Assembly (NCBI GenBank): GCA_963827705.1
Contig: CAWHBN010000001.1
Span: 92,072-156,071, forward strand
Length of the DNA stretch: 64,000 nucleotides
Reading direction: 5' to 3'
DNA from: JACDAN01 sp963827705
GTDB lineage: Bacteria > Actinomycetota > Thermoleophilia > Gaiellales > Gaiellaceae
Part shown: positions 1 through 8,021 of the stretch, in pieces
Layout of the letters: each line of letters begins with the position of its first letter
Position numbering within the stretch: the stretch's first letter is position 1
Notes under the pieces: model-generated
What the model was told of the DNA's origin: nothing
The model's database searches: none
Seen by the model: the letters and a program-made list of their open reading frames with translations, nothing else
Made by a program: the position numbers and the translations under genes

Positions 1-7
1 AGAGGCT

Positions 8-13
8 TAGAGT
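8..13 (+). promoter_or_regulatory. putative leaderless -10 box
   Basis: TAGAGT lies six bases before the GTG start at 20. The same TANNNT-to-start spacing recurs before several other genes in this window, consistent with leaderless transcription common in actinobacteria. The -35 region is outside the window. Confidence 0.4.
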
Positions 14-19
14 GGACGC

Positions 20-376
20 GTGAACGTCCGGACCGCGCTCTTCTGGTTGGGAACGATCACCGGCATCGCCTATCTGCTGATCGGCGCACTCGGCGCCTGG
101 TGGCCGGGTCACTGGGACGATACGGGAGCGAGTGACCAGATCCTGTGGGGAGCCCTGCTCATGGGCGGCGGCGTGGCGCTTCTCGCCGGTCTCCGGATCA
201 TCGAACGCTCACCTCGGTGGGGCGCGGTCCTCGTCGCGGTCGGCGCGGTTGCCGGCGCGCTCGTGATCTTCTGGACGGTGATCGTGATCGTCGTGGCCCT
301 GACCGTTGTGGTCCTGGCCGTGGTCTACGCCCGGCGGCTCGCCTCGCCCTCGACAGCTTCGGACACCAGCGCCTGA
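20..376 (+). CDS. small multi-pass membrane protein, unknown function
   Basis: A 118-residue protein starting at GTG. It has about four hydrophobic segments: roughly residues 5-27 (LFWLGTITGIAYLLIGALGA), 42-60, 67-84 and 85-104, with short polar loops and a polar tail rich in Ala, Ser and Thr. No catalytic motif is visible and I do not recognise the family. Its 3' end overlaps the convergent Rieske oxygenase gene by 52 bases, so the two transcripts are antisense there. A TANNNT box six bases upstream supports this start. Confidence 0.7.
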   Translation: MNVRTALFWLGTITGIAYLLIGALGAWWPGHWDDTGASDQILWGALLMGGGVALLAGLRIIERSPRWGAVLVAVGAVAGALVIFWTVIVIVVALTVVVLAVVYARRLASPSTASDTSA

Positions 377-1353
377 AACGCAGCGACCAGCTGCTCGCTC
401 TCAGGTAGGAGCCGGCCGTCGGGGATGGCGCCCGACCCGGCGCCGCGCTGCACCGACTCCACGAGGCGAGCGTCCTCCCGCCCGACCTGATCGTCGAACT
501 CGAGGAACTCGGCGATCCAGGCGCCGTCCTCGTCCGGAGCGAAGAAGTAGTCGAGGACCCGGCGGGTCCGGTCGGGGGCAATCGGCAGGATCGGGCCGAT
601 CGAGAGGTTCGGCCTGCCCGGGAAGACGTTGATCCCCGTGTTGGGCCAGATGAGGTGGAACTGGCCCTCGGGCAGCGGTGCCCCACTCGGGTCCTTCAGC
701 CGTCCGAACTGGCTCAGGTGCCACGGCCTGCGCTCGAGCCGGTAGTCGCCCGGCGAGGTCTCGACCATTGCCGAGAAGCCGGGATGCGCGACGGCGCAGT
801 GGTAGCACTCGAGGAAGTTCTCGGTCGCGATCTTCCAGTTCGCCGAGACCTCCCAGTCCACCCGGTGGTGAAACGCAAGGCCGTCGACGTCGATCCCGCC
901 CTCGGCCAGCATCGCCGGCACCTCGCCGAGTACCTCGTCGAGCGGCGGCGCCTCGCCGTCCAGGTTCACGAACCGGAACGGGCCCCAGGCACCGAGGCGG
1001 ATCTCGACGAGCCCGAGGTCCCCGGCGCCGGAGAGCTCCTCCGACCGGGGCGCCGACCGCAGCGATCCGTCCAGCCCGTACGTCCAGGCGTGGTAGGCGC
1101 ACTGAAGTGTCTTCCGGCTCCCGGCCTCCTCGACGACGACCGAGCCGCGGTGCCGGCAGACGTTGACGAACGCGCGCTCGGCCCCCTCGTCTCTCACCAC
1201 CACGACCGGGACCCGACCGGCCGAGCCGGGAACGACGTTGTGCTCGCCGAGAACGCCGACGTACTGCCACGTCCGCGCGAAGATCGCCTTCTCCTCCCGC
1301 TCCAGCACCGCGGGATCGCGGTACCAGGCCCAGGGGGTGGTGGCGAGCGTCAC
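325..1353 (-). CDS. Rieske non-heme iron ring-hydroxylating oxygenase, alpha-type subunit
   Basis: 342 residues, near the usual length for aromatic-ring or betaine-type Rieske oxygenases. The [2Fe-2S] Rieske domain has C66-x-H68 (CRHRG) and C85-x2-H88 (CAYH). The C-terminal catalytic domain has ENFLECYHCAVAH around 178-190, whose two His residues are the expected mononuclear iron ligands. The substrate cannot be read from sequence. The GTG start overlaps the stop of the VOC gene (GTGA), and the chain continues into a MenA-like prenyltransferase, so it is probably the last gene of that operon. No reductase or ferredoxin partner is nearby. Confidence 0.88.
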   Translation of the reverse strand: MTLATTPWAWYRDPAVLEREEKAIFARTWQYVGVLGEHNVVPGSAGRVPVVVVRDEGAERAFVNVCRHRGSVVVEEAGSRKTLQCAYHAWTYGLDGSLRSAPRSEELSGAGDLGLVEIRLGAWGPFRFVNLDGEAPPLDEVLGEVPAMLAEGGIDVDGLAFHHRVDWEVSANWKIATENFLECYHCAVAHPGFSAMVETSPGDYRLERRPWHLSQFGRLKDPSGAPLPEGQFHLIWPNTGINVFPGRPNLSIGPILPIAPDRTRRVLDYFFAPDEDGAWIAEFLEFDDQVGREDARLVESVQRGAGSGAIPDGRLLPESEQLVAAFQALVSEAVEGEASRRA

Positions 1354-1731
1354 TCCGGTTGCGGCTCGTAGTCTGCGGGCGGCTCGAAGAACGTCACGAG
1401 GTTCCCGTCGTGGTCGACGACGGCGAACTCACGGAAGCCCCACGGCTTCTCCTCGAGCGGTGCGTTCGGGTGGAGGATCTCCTTGGCGCGGCAGTGCTCG
1501 TACAGCTGGTCGATGCCGCGGACACCGACACGGATCATCGTGTCCGACTTCTCGGGCGGGATGCCGCTCGGTCCCCAGAAGTGGATCCAGGTCTCCCCGC
1601 GACCAACGATCCCGTACTCGTCCTCGGTGTGGAAGATCGTGAAGCCGAGCCGGTCGCGGTACCAGACCGTACTCTGCCTCGATGTCGCGCGCCGGGATGA
1701 TCGGGACGGCCGAGATGAACTCGGTGCTCAA
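1350..1731 (-). pseudogene. VOC/glyoxalase-family protein, single frameshift
   Basis: The reading begins at TTG 1731 with STEFISAVPIIPARDIEA and would continue as WYRDRLGFTIFHTEDEYGIV..., ending at 1350 with VTFFEPPADYEPQPE. The two halves are in different frames and join near 1665-1680, so one small indel separates them. Joined, they give about 126 residues, a normal glyoxalase/bleomycin-resistance fold, with late GFREFAVVDHDGNLVTF typical of the family. The start overlaps the MenA-like stop (TTGA) and the stop overlaps the oxygenase start, as in an intact operon. Either a consensus error or a recent mutation. Confidence 0.75.
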
Positions 1732-3098
1732 GTCAAGAACGATGGCGGGTCGTCCATGACCCCGTCCGCAATCAGCGCGATCACATAGCCGAGGATCAGC
1801 AGGACGCCCGTCGCCAGATGGAGCTGGATGTTCTTTGCCATCGCCGGCATGAGGGCGTAGGGCTGGTCGTACGACGACTTGAGCGCCCGGTAGACGGGGA
1901 GAGCGAGGGGCGCTGCGGCGACCGCGATGATCGCCGGCCGCACGATCCACCCTGCGACGGCGAACACGACGATCAGCGCGAACGTCAGCGCGACGGCGGC
2001 GGCGTACCCATTGATGATTGCGTCCTTCGAGAACCGCACCGGGAGCGTGCGCTTCCCCGCCGCGGCGTCGGCCGGGCGGTCCGGCACCTCGTTCACGTAG
2101 AGCACGAGCGCGATCAGGATCCCGACCGGGATCGAGGCGAGGAGCGGCTCGAGATCGAACTCCTGCGCCTGGACGAAGTAGGCGCCCAGGGCCATGATCG
2201 GGCCGAAGCCGAGGAAGACGTCGATCTCACCGAGCCCGCGGTGAACGAGCTTGAGCGGCGGCGCGGTGTAGAAGACGCTGAGCAGCGCGCCGGCGGCGCC
2301 GAGCCAGAAGAGATCCCAGCCGCGCGTCGCGCAGAGGTAGAGCCCGATCCCGATCCCCACGGCGTAGAACGCGGCGGAGAGCAGCGTGATCTGCCGCAGT
2401 GTCAGCAGCCCGTAGTGGACGACGCGCGATCCGCCGCTGAACTGCGTGGGGTTGACGTTCTCCGCATCGGCGCCGCTCGTCGTGTCGAAGACGTCGTTCG
2501 CGACGTTGAGGCCAAGGTGGATGCTTGCGCCGCCGAAGAGCGTCAGGAGCGCGAGCCACCAGCTGAAGCCGTTCGTCCAGGCAGCGACCGCGATGCCGAG
2601 AAGAATCGGCACGAAGGTCGCCGTAAGGAACGGCAGCCGCGTCGTCCGTAGGAAGAGCCAGCCGAACGACAGCTTCGGCCGCACCTCGCGGCCAGTCTCC
2701 TCCGAGACTCGCTCGAGATATCGCCTGGCCTGCGGGACGCCGCGCTCGGAGTACTCGAAGAACGACATCTCCTCCTCGTCCCAGTGCTGGACGTCCTCCG
2801 GCGAGAACTCGAGCCCGCCCTCCGTCCGCATCAGCGGCCCCCAGAGCGAGACGTAGCGGCGCTCGTCGTAGCCGACGCCCGGCTGGGGGTGAATGTGGCT
2901 GAAGACCACGTTGACCCGCTCGCCCTGCGGCGGCTGCGCGTCGCCGGCGACGGCTCGCAGCGAGACGATCCCACGCTCCTCGTCGACCTCGAAGTCGGTC
3001 GCGACCGACATCGGGTAGCCGTCAACGTCGACATAGGCGATCACCGCGTGGCCGAAGCGCTCTTCGAGCTTGGCGATCAGCTCCGGTGTCGGTTTCAC
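1728..3098 (-). CDS. menA: MenA-like UbiA prenyltransferase with N-terminal split-barrel-like domain
   Basis: 456 residues. Residues 150-456 are a polytopic UbiA-family prenyltransferase with both Asp-rich motifs: NVANDVFD (198-205) and NEVPDRPAD (336-344) followed by AAGKRTLPVRF, the pattern of 1,4-dihydroxy-2-naphthoate polyprenyltransferase in menaquinone synthesis. Residues 1-115 add a soluble domain resembling an FMN-binding split barrel (HAVIAYVDVDGYPMSVATDFEVD), not usual for MenA. The GTG start overlaps the stop of another PNPOx-like gene. Nearby menG and qcr genes support the menaquinone assignment. The N-terminal domain's role is unknown. Confidence 0.83.
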   Translation of the reverse strand: MKPTPELIAKLEERFGHAVIAYVDVDGYPMSVATDFEVDEERGIVSLRAVAGDAQPPQGERVNVVFSHIHPQPGVGYDERRYVSLWGPLMRTEGGLEFSPEDVQHWDEEEMSFFEYSERGVPQARRYLERVSEETGREVRPKLSFGWLFLRTTRLPFLTATFVPILLGIAVAAWTNGFSWWLALLTLFGGASIHLGLNVANDVFDTTSGADAENVNPTQFSGGSRVVHYGLLTLRQITLLSAAFYAVGIGIGLYLCATRGWDLFWLGAAGALLSVFYTAPPLKLVHRGLGEIDVFLGFGPIMALGAYFVQAQEFDLEPLLASIPVGILIALVLYVNEVPDRPADAAAGKRTLPVRFSKDAIINGYAAAVALTFALIVVFAVAGWIVRPAIIAVAAAPLALPVYRALKSSYDQPYALMPAMAKNIQLHLATGVLLILGYVIALIADGVMDDPPSFLT

Positions 3099-3580
3099 GC
3101 GAGCACCGGGTCGACGTCGAAGACCTGAGGCGGCCGGTCCGTGCGTCCGTCCTCCCAGAGGAATGCCTTCCGCGGCCGGATCTCGATCACCGAGCGCTCG
3201 AAGAAGAGGGGAAGCGCGACGCGCTTACCGAGAAAAAAGTCGATGGCGGGCTCCTTCTTCCGCCAGAGCGGGAGCACGCGCTCCCAGCCGGCGTGGAGAT
3301 CCGAATCGTCGACCTCGGCGTCGCCCTGGATCGTCGCCCGGGCGACCTGGCCCGGCTCGAGCGCGGCGGGGTCGGTGATCGAGAGCGACACCTTCGGGTT
3401 GGCCTTGATGTGCTCGAGCTTCTTGGAGAAGAGGATGCTCGAGGTGAGGTAGATCAGCTCCCCGTCGTAGAGCGGGATCAACGGATGCGTCACGGGCCGG
3501 CCCGACGGGTCAATGACCGTGAGCTCGCTCACGAGCGCCGTCTCGAGCAGTGCTTCGACCGGTTCCGGAAGGATCCCCAT
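3095..3580 (-). CDS. pyridoxamine 5'-phosphate oxidase-like (split-barrel) protein
   Basis: 161 residues from ATG 3580. LVSELTVIDPSGRPVTHPLI near the start, then LIYLTSSILFSKKLEHIKAN and VSLSITDPA, resemble FMN- or F420-binding split-barrel proteins of the PNPOx superfamily; the cofactor cannot be decided here. An in-frame reading extends upstream of 3580, but it runs into the palindromic repeat and looks non-coding, so the ATG is preferred. It shares a GTGA overlap with the MenA-like gene, whose own N-terminus has a similar fold, suggesting these two modules act together. Confidence 0.72.
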   Translation of the reverse strand: MGILPEPVEALLETALVSELTVIDPSGRPVTHPLIPLYDGELIYLTSSILFSKKLEHIKANPKVSLSITDPAALEPGQVARATIQGDAEVDDSDLHAGWERVLPLWRKKEPAIDFFLGKRVALPLFFERSVIEIRPRKAFLWEDGRTDRPPQVFDVDPVLA

Positions 3581-3604
3581 CAGCTTCGGGGGAAGATATC
3601 CCCT

Positions 3605-3766
3605 GGAGGGTTTGGCGGGATAGTGCTCGTTGCCAGGGCGTGATGCTCGTTCCCAGGCAAGGACGCAGGGAGCGCCCGTATTCCTGATACGGGCGCGACT
3701 GAGGACGCAGTCCTGGGGGCGAGCAGCGCGGCCTGGCGACACAGCCGCTATTTCGCCAAACCCTCC
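3605..3766. repeat. long intergenic palindrome (copy 1 of 4)
   Basis: A 162-base imperfect palindrome filling the gap between the MenG-synthase stop and the PNPOx-like start. Ends are perfect 13-base inverted repeats (GGAGGGTTTGGCG at 3605-3617 and its complement at 3754-3766). The centre is a 10-base-pair hairpin, GCGCCCGTAT at 3672-3681 with its complement at 3687-3696 around a five-base loop. Read on the minus strand, its core (TCGCCAGGCCGCGCTG, CTGCGTCC, GCCTGG, CCCTGGCAACGAGC) is related to the copies at 22.8 and 28.3 kb. Confidence 0.8.
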
Positions 3767-5361
3767 TAGCTTCGTCTCTCGACGACGATGTGCGTCAGCG
3801 CCTCGAGCTCCGGGCAGTGAGCGGTCCGCCCGAGGTGCGAGCGCGCCTCGGCGGCGTAGCGCAGTGCGATCTCGCGGGCCTGTTCCAGCGCGCCCGTCTG
3901 GGCGACGCGGATGAGCGCGCCCTCGAGCGGCCCGCCGGCGAGCGCCTCGCGCACGACCGGGTCTTCACGGGCGGCGAAGATCAGCGGCAAGGTCGGCGTG
4001 CCTTCCCGGAGGTCGTTCCCGGCGAGCTTCCCGGTCTCGATCGTCGTGCCTGTGCAGTCGAGGATGTCGTCGGCGATCTGGAACGCGATCCCCAGCGCGA
4101 GCCCGAAGCGGCCGATCGCCTCGTCGCGGCTGCCGAGCAGGCACGCGGCGCGGAAGAGCTCGGCCGTCTTCAGCGTGCAGCGCCGGAGGTACTCCTCCTC
4201 GGTCGTTTCCGGCTTGTGCGCCTGCCCGTGCTGAATCGCCTCGCCACGGACGAGGGCGAGCGCAGCGGCGGCAAGCAGCTGCACGCCCTCCTCGTCTCCG
4301 GTCGAGGACAGCTCGGAGAACGCCCGCGCGTACAGATAGTCGCCCGTCGTGCGCGCGCCGACCGAGCCGTGCGTGCGCCACGCGGTTTCGTGACCGCGGC
4401 GCAGCGCAGCCCGGTCGATCATGTCATCGTGGACGAGGCTCGCCATGTGGACGAGCTCGACCGCGGCTCCGGCCGGCACCGGGTCGCGGCCGTCCCGGGC
4501 GGTGAGGAAGACGAGCAGCGGCCGCAACCGCTTCCCGCCGGCGGCGAGCGCCTGGGCACCGGCGTCGGCGACCGTGCCTGGATGGCTCGCGACGGACTCG
4601 CGGAGACGATCCTCCAGCGCCGCCATGTAGGCGTCGAGCCCGGGAGCCTCCTCGACGGCGGCGAGCGCCGGGCGGTTCATCTGCGCCTCCCCGACGACGA
4701 GGACGACGATGCCGCCTCCCAGCAGGCGGTGCGCCGCCGGGTGGAAGCCCGCCGCGCGAACACGTTCGGTGAGCTCGGCCGGGCCTGGGAATCGACGCAC
4801 GCTCGCAGGAAGGTAGCCGTACGCGGCGCCGCCGGGGATCACCTTGCCGGCCAAGGGGACGAGCACGTCGAACCACGCCCTGTAGAAGAGGGCCAGCGGG
4901 CCTTTCGGCCGCACGATCTCAAGGATCGCCAGCCTGCCGCCCGACTTGAGCACCCGCCTGAGCTCGCGGAGCGAGAGGTCGAGATCGTCGACGTTTCGCA
5001 CGCCGAAGCCGACCGTCGCCGTGTCGAAAGAGCCGTTCCCGAAAGGCAGGTGCAGCAGGTCACCCTCGACCCACTCGATATCGGACGACTTGCGACGAGC
5101 TCGTTCGAGCATCGCCTCGGAGAAGTCGAGGCCGGTCACGGTCCCGCCCGCCGACCTGGCGGCCAGCGCGAGGTCGCCGGTCCCGCAGCAGGCGTCGAGC
5201 ACCCGGTCGCCCTGCGCGACCACGGCGTCGGCGGCGAGCCGCCGCCAACGCCGGTCTAGGCCGGCCGTCATCGCGTGGTTCATGGTGTCGTAGACCGGTG
5301 CGATCCGGTCGAACATCGTCCGGACGCCTTCGGCCGGGAAATGGCCGGTCCGCGCCGTCAC
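3766..5361 (-). CDS. menG: fused demethylmenaquinone methyltransferase (MenG/UbiE) and polyprenyl diphosphate synthase
   Basis: 531 residues in one uninterrupted frame from GTG 5361. Residues 1-224 are MenG/UbiE: FDRIAPVYDTMNHAMTAGLD, the SAM motif LDACCGTGDLAL (55-66) and GFGVRNVDDL (118-127). From M228 a complete trans-polyprenyl synthase follows, with GGKRLRPLLV, first Asp motif HDDMID (311-316) and second IADDILD (429-435). The junction VVGEAQMNRPAL has no linker, so this is either a true bifunctional enzyme or a lost stop codon between two genes. Both activities serve menaquinone synthesis: chain formation and the final ring methylation. Confidence 0.85.
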   Translation of the reverse strand: MTARTGHFPAEGVRTMFDRIAPVYDTMNHAMTAGLDRRWRRLAADAVVAQGDRVLDACCGTGDLALAARSAGGTVTGLDFSEAMLERARRKSSDIEWVEGDLLHLPFGNGSFDTATVGFGVRNVDDLDLSLRELRRVLKSGGRLAILEIVRPKGPLALFYRAWFDVLVPLAGKVIPGGAAYGYLPASVRRFPGPAELTERVRAAGFHPAAHRLLGGGIVVLVVGEAQMNRPALAAVEEAPGLDAYMAALEDRLRESVASHPGTVADAGAQALAAGGKRLRPLLVFLTARDGRDPVPAGAAVELVHMASLVHDDMIDRAALRRGHETAWRTHGSVGARTTGDYLYARAFSELSSTGDEEGVQLLAAAALALVRGEAIQHGQAHKPETTEEEYLRRCTLKTAELFRAACLLGSRDEAIGRFGLALGIAFQIADDILDCTGTTIETGKLAGNDLREGTPTLPLIFAAREDPVVREALAGGPLEGALIRVAQTGALEQAREIALRYAAEARSHLGRTAHCPELEALTHIVVERRS

Positions 5362-5366
5362 CGAAT

Positions 5367-6191
5367 CTACCCGGGGCCCTTGGAGGCCTCGAGGAAGGCC
5401 GCGATCTGCCCCAGCTGCTCCTCGCTCAGCGTCTCGCCGTAGACCGGCATCACCTGGTTGCCGAACTCCCGCGGGTTGGCGATGTACGCCTCCAGCCGCG
5501 CCGCGTCCATCTCGTTTCCGATCTCGGACAGATCGGGTGCGCCGAGGTTCGCGACGCCCGAGCCCAGGTAGATGTGGCAGTTCGTGCAGCCGGACTCGGC
5601 GAAGAGCTGGGCGCCCTCCTGCGCCTCCCCCTCCGGAATGTTGTTCTCCTCGATCCAGCGCGCCACGTCGCCCGTCGCTCCGGTGCCCTCCTCCGCGACC
5701 GCACCCTTGTAGGTCAGGACGCCCATCGTGACCACGGTGAGGAGCGCCGCGATCACGGCCACAGGCCGCCGGGAGAGCCGCCGCTCCTGCCGCCTGTCGA
5801 GGAACGGAAGCGCCAGCAGCAGGATCAACGCGATCGTCGGAATCCCGACCGTGCCGAGCACGACCGAGTCCGGCCACTTGAAGATCCGGAGCAGGTAGAA
5901 GAGGAAGTAGAAGTACCAGTCGGGCCGCGGGATGAAGCTCGTGGTGCCGGGGTCGGCCTTCTCCTCGTAGAGCACGCCGAGCCGCCCTGAGCCCGACGCA
6001 CCTTCCGGATCCGTCGCCTCCTCGGCCGTGAAGTACCACACGCAGGCGAGCCCGACGATGACCGTGACCACGACGAGGCTCATGACCACGTCGTGGAACA
6101 TCGCGTACGGGTGGAACTGCTTCCCGCGGGTCTCGACGTCCTCCTTGTAGCGTTTGAACTGCGCGCGGCGTTCGTCGGTCGCGCTACTCAC
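5367..6191 (-). CDS. qcrC: menaquinol-cytochrome c reductase cytochrome b/c subunit (QcrC type)
   Basis: 274 residues from GTG 6191, overlapping the qcrB end by 8 bases. The N-terminal two thirds resembles b6f subunit IV: a segment at DVVMSLVVVTVIVGLACVWYF, the conserved RPDWYFYFLFYLLRIFKWPD, then two more membrane spans. The C-terminal third is a class I cytochrome c with CTNCH and a likely distal Met in GNQVMPVYGETLS. This b/c fusion is known from menaquinol-oxidising complexes of Gram-positive bacteria. It donates electrons from the b-haem subunit side towards cytochrome c acceptors at the membrane. Confidence 0.88.
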   Translation of the reverse strand: MSSATDERRAQFKRYKEDVETRGKQFHPYAMFHDVVMSLVVVTVIVGLACVWYFTAEEATDPEGASGSGRLGVLYEEKADPGTTSFIPRPDWYFYFLFYLLRIFKWPDSVVLGTVGIPTIALILLLALPFLDRRQERRLSRRPVAVIAALLTVVTMGVLTYKGAVAEEGTGATGDVARWIEENNIPEGEAQEGAQLFAESGCTNCHIYLGSGVANLGAPDLSEIGNEMDAARLEAYIANPREFGNQVMPVYGETLSEEQLGQIAAFLEASKGPG

Positions 6192-6999
6192 TTCGCGGCC
6201 TCCCCCCACGCGGGCGAGGGCTGAGCAGCCCGCCGTCGCCGGTCGGCTGCGGCTCGGGCCGTTCCCGCCCGGCCTCCTCTTCCGACCACGGCGGCGAGAC
6301 GACACCGAGCCGGACGACGAGGTAGAGGTGCAGGAAGATCAGGCCGATGAGCGCCCCGGGGAGAAGGAGCATGTGCGTGGCGTAAAAGATCGTCAGCGTG
6401 TTCCCGCCGATCTCGTCACCCCCACGTAAGAACTGCGCGAGGAACGGGCCGACGAACGGCCCCGTCCCGTTCAGGTTGATGCCGACCTCGGTCGCCCAGT
6501 ACGCCGTTTGATCCCACGGGAGCAGGTACCCCGTAAAGCCCATGAGCAGCGCCAGCGGCAGGATCAGGACGCCGACGATCCAGTTCAGCTCACGCGGGTA
6601 CTTGTAGGCCCCGAACAGGAACACGCGGCCCATGTGGAGGAAGAGCAGGATGATGAAGACGCTCGCGCCCCACCGGTGCATCCCGCGAACGAGCCAGCCC
6701 AGCGTCACGTCGTGCGTGATGTGGCGGATCGACTCGTAGGCCTCGTCCGGCGTCGGCTTGTAGTACATCGCCAGGATTACGCCCGTCCCCAGCTGGACGA
6801 GAAATGCCGTCAGCGTCGCGGAGCCGAGCGTCTGGAACCAGTTGATGTCGGAAGGGACCTTCCTGAAGAGGAAGTACTTGACGCCGCCGGCGACCCCCGA
6901 CCGCTCCTCCAGCCAATTGACTGGGGCCATCACGATCTGGCCGACCTTGGCCATGATCCCCTTGTTGCGGTGCCTGCTCGGAGGGGGGACGACGGCCAC
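6184..6999 (-). CDS. qcrB: menaquinol-cytochrome c reductase cytochrome b subunit (b6 type)
   Basis: 271 residues, the short b6-like form carrying four core membrane helices. Haem ligands are seen as paired His residues: RGMHRWGASVFIILLFLHM and FYATHMLLLPGALIGLIFLH. GYLLPWDQTAYWA and the quinol-site region follow family rules. A polar tail of about 35 residues (EEEAGRERPEPQPT...) extends beyond the last helix. It sits between qcrA and qcrC, the usual order, and with them forms the quinol-oxidising complex that would use the menaquinone made by the neighbouring genes. Confidence 0.9.
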   Translation of the reverse strand: MAVVPPPSRHRNKGIMAKVGQIVMAPVNWLEERSGVAGGVKYFLFRKVPSDINWFQTLGSATLTAFLVQLGTGVILAMYYKPTPDEAYESIRHITHDVTLGWLVRGMHRWGASVFIILLFLHMGRVFLFGAYKYPRELNWIVGVLILPLALLMGFTGYLLPWDQTAYWATEVGINLNGTGPFVGPFLAQFLRGGDEIGGNTLTIFYATHMLLLPGALIGLIFLHLYLVVRLGVVSPPWSEEEAGRERPEPQPTGDGGLLSPRPRGGRPRSE

Positions 7000-7004
7000 G
7001 AGCT

Positions 7005-7925
7005 CTAGTACTCCAGGTCTTTGGGCTGGATGGGGTACAGAAACGCGGAGAGGCCGTCGACGTGCTCGCCCGGCCCCTGCTTCTGATACGCGATGATCTT
7101 GGCGTCCGCCCCCTTGCCCTCGACCTCGCCGACGCTGTATGGCAGGAGCAGCTTGAGATTGCCGCCGGAGATCTCGAACGTGTAACGGTCGAGGGCGCGA
7201 ACGGGCGGCCCGGCGATCCGGTTGCCCTCGAGGTCGTACGCGCCGCCGTGGCAGGGGCAGCTGAAGTTCGCAGGCTGGACCGGGGTCACCGTCAATTCGC
7301 CCCCCTCGGTCTCACTCTCGACCGTCTCGGCGCGCTCGTCCTCGCGGGGGCCGCCGGCTTGGACCGGGCAGCCGAGGTGGACGCAGCGGTTGGAGAGGAT
7401 GGTCATGTTCGGGGTGCCGTCCACGTCGCCGTTGGACCGGACGAACGCGGTCCGCCTCGACACCTCGCCCGAGCCCGGGTCGAGCAGGAACGTCGACTCA
7501 CGCCACTCGTTCTCCGGGTAGAGGTCCAGCGGCCCGAGGTCGGCCGGCTCCAGGTCCACTTTCTCGAAGGCCGGCAGGACGGCGAAGCCGAGGACCGGGA
7601 GCGTGACGATGCCCGCGATGACCGCACCGAGACCGAGCGTCGTCAGCTCGAGAAAGACGTTCCGCGGGTACTTCTCCTGCTCCGGCCCGTCGTCGGCGAC
7701 GGCCGGAGCTTCGGGCTCGGGCCCGGGAGCCGGCTCGCGATCGGGCGCCATCACGTCGCGGGCCCAGAGGAAGCCGAAGATCACCGTGATGATCACGCCG
7801 GCGATGAGGGCGGGCCTGCTGACGACGAGCCCTACGAGGACACAGGCGATGCCGACGGCGAACCCGACCGGCCAGATGCTCGGCGATGGCAGATGCGGCT
7901 TGTTGTCTCCGCCGTGCGGATCCAG
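7005..7925 (-). CDS. qcrA: Rieske iron-sulfur subunit of menaquinol-cytochrome c reductase, start codon unclear
   Basis: The Rieske cluster motifs CVHLGC and CPCHGG are intact, and a membrane anchor lies at NVFLELTTLGLGAVIAGIVTL. The first conventional start is GTG 7796, but the same frame upstream reads as protein: LDPHGGDNKPHLPSPSIWP, then two hydrophobic stretches (VGFAVGIACVLVGLVVS and ALIAGVIITVIFGFLWA). A GTG 7796 start would cut the second in half. No ATG, GTG or TTG exists between 7796 and the upstream in-frame stop. A CTG at 7925 with GAGGAGG about six bases ahead is the best candidate. The extension has the look of a cytochrome oxidase subunit IV-type helix pair. Confidence 0.8.
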   Translation of the reverse strand: MDPHGGDNKPHLPSPSIWPVGFAVGIACVLVGLVVSRPALIAGVIITVIFGFLWARDVMAPDREPAPGPEPEAPAVADDGPEQEKYPRNVFLELTTLGLGAVIAGIVTLPVLGFAVLPAFEKVDLEPADLGPLDLYPENEWRESTFLLDPGSGEVSRRTAFVRSNGDVDGTPNMTILSNRCVHLGCPVQAGGPREDERAETVESETEGGELTVTPVQPANFSCPCHGGAYDLEGNRIAGPPVRALDRYTFEISGGNLKLLLPYSVGEVEGKGADAKIIAYQKQGPGEHVDGLSAFLYPIQPKDLEY

Positions 7926-8021
7926 TTCGAGCCCTCCTCGCTCTCGTCCGCGGCGAGTCTACGAGACGGATTACAGCGGCGCGCAGCTCTCGGTGTCAAC
8001 GACGCAACAAACGCTGCAAGT

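Noticed and set aside
3605..3766. Possible tRNA or small structured RNA gene
   Set aside because: No cloverleaf or T-loop is seen; the structure is one long palindrome shared with other loci.
5362..6039. Open frame upstream of MenG in the same frame
   Set aside because: It lies over qcrC in another frame and is Arg/Gly/His-rich; the MenG domain begins at GTG 5361.
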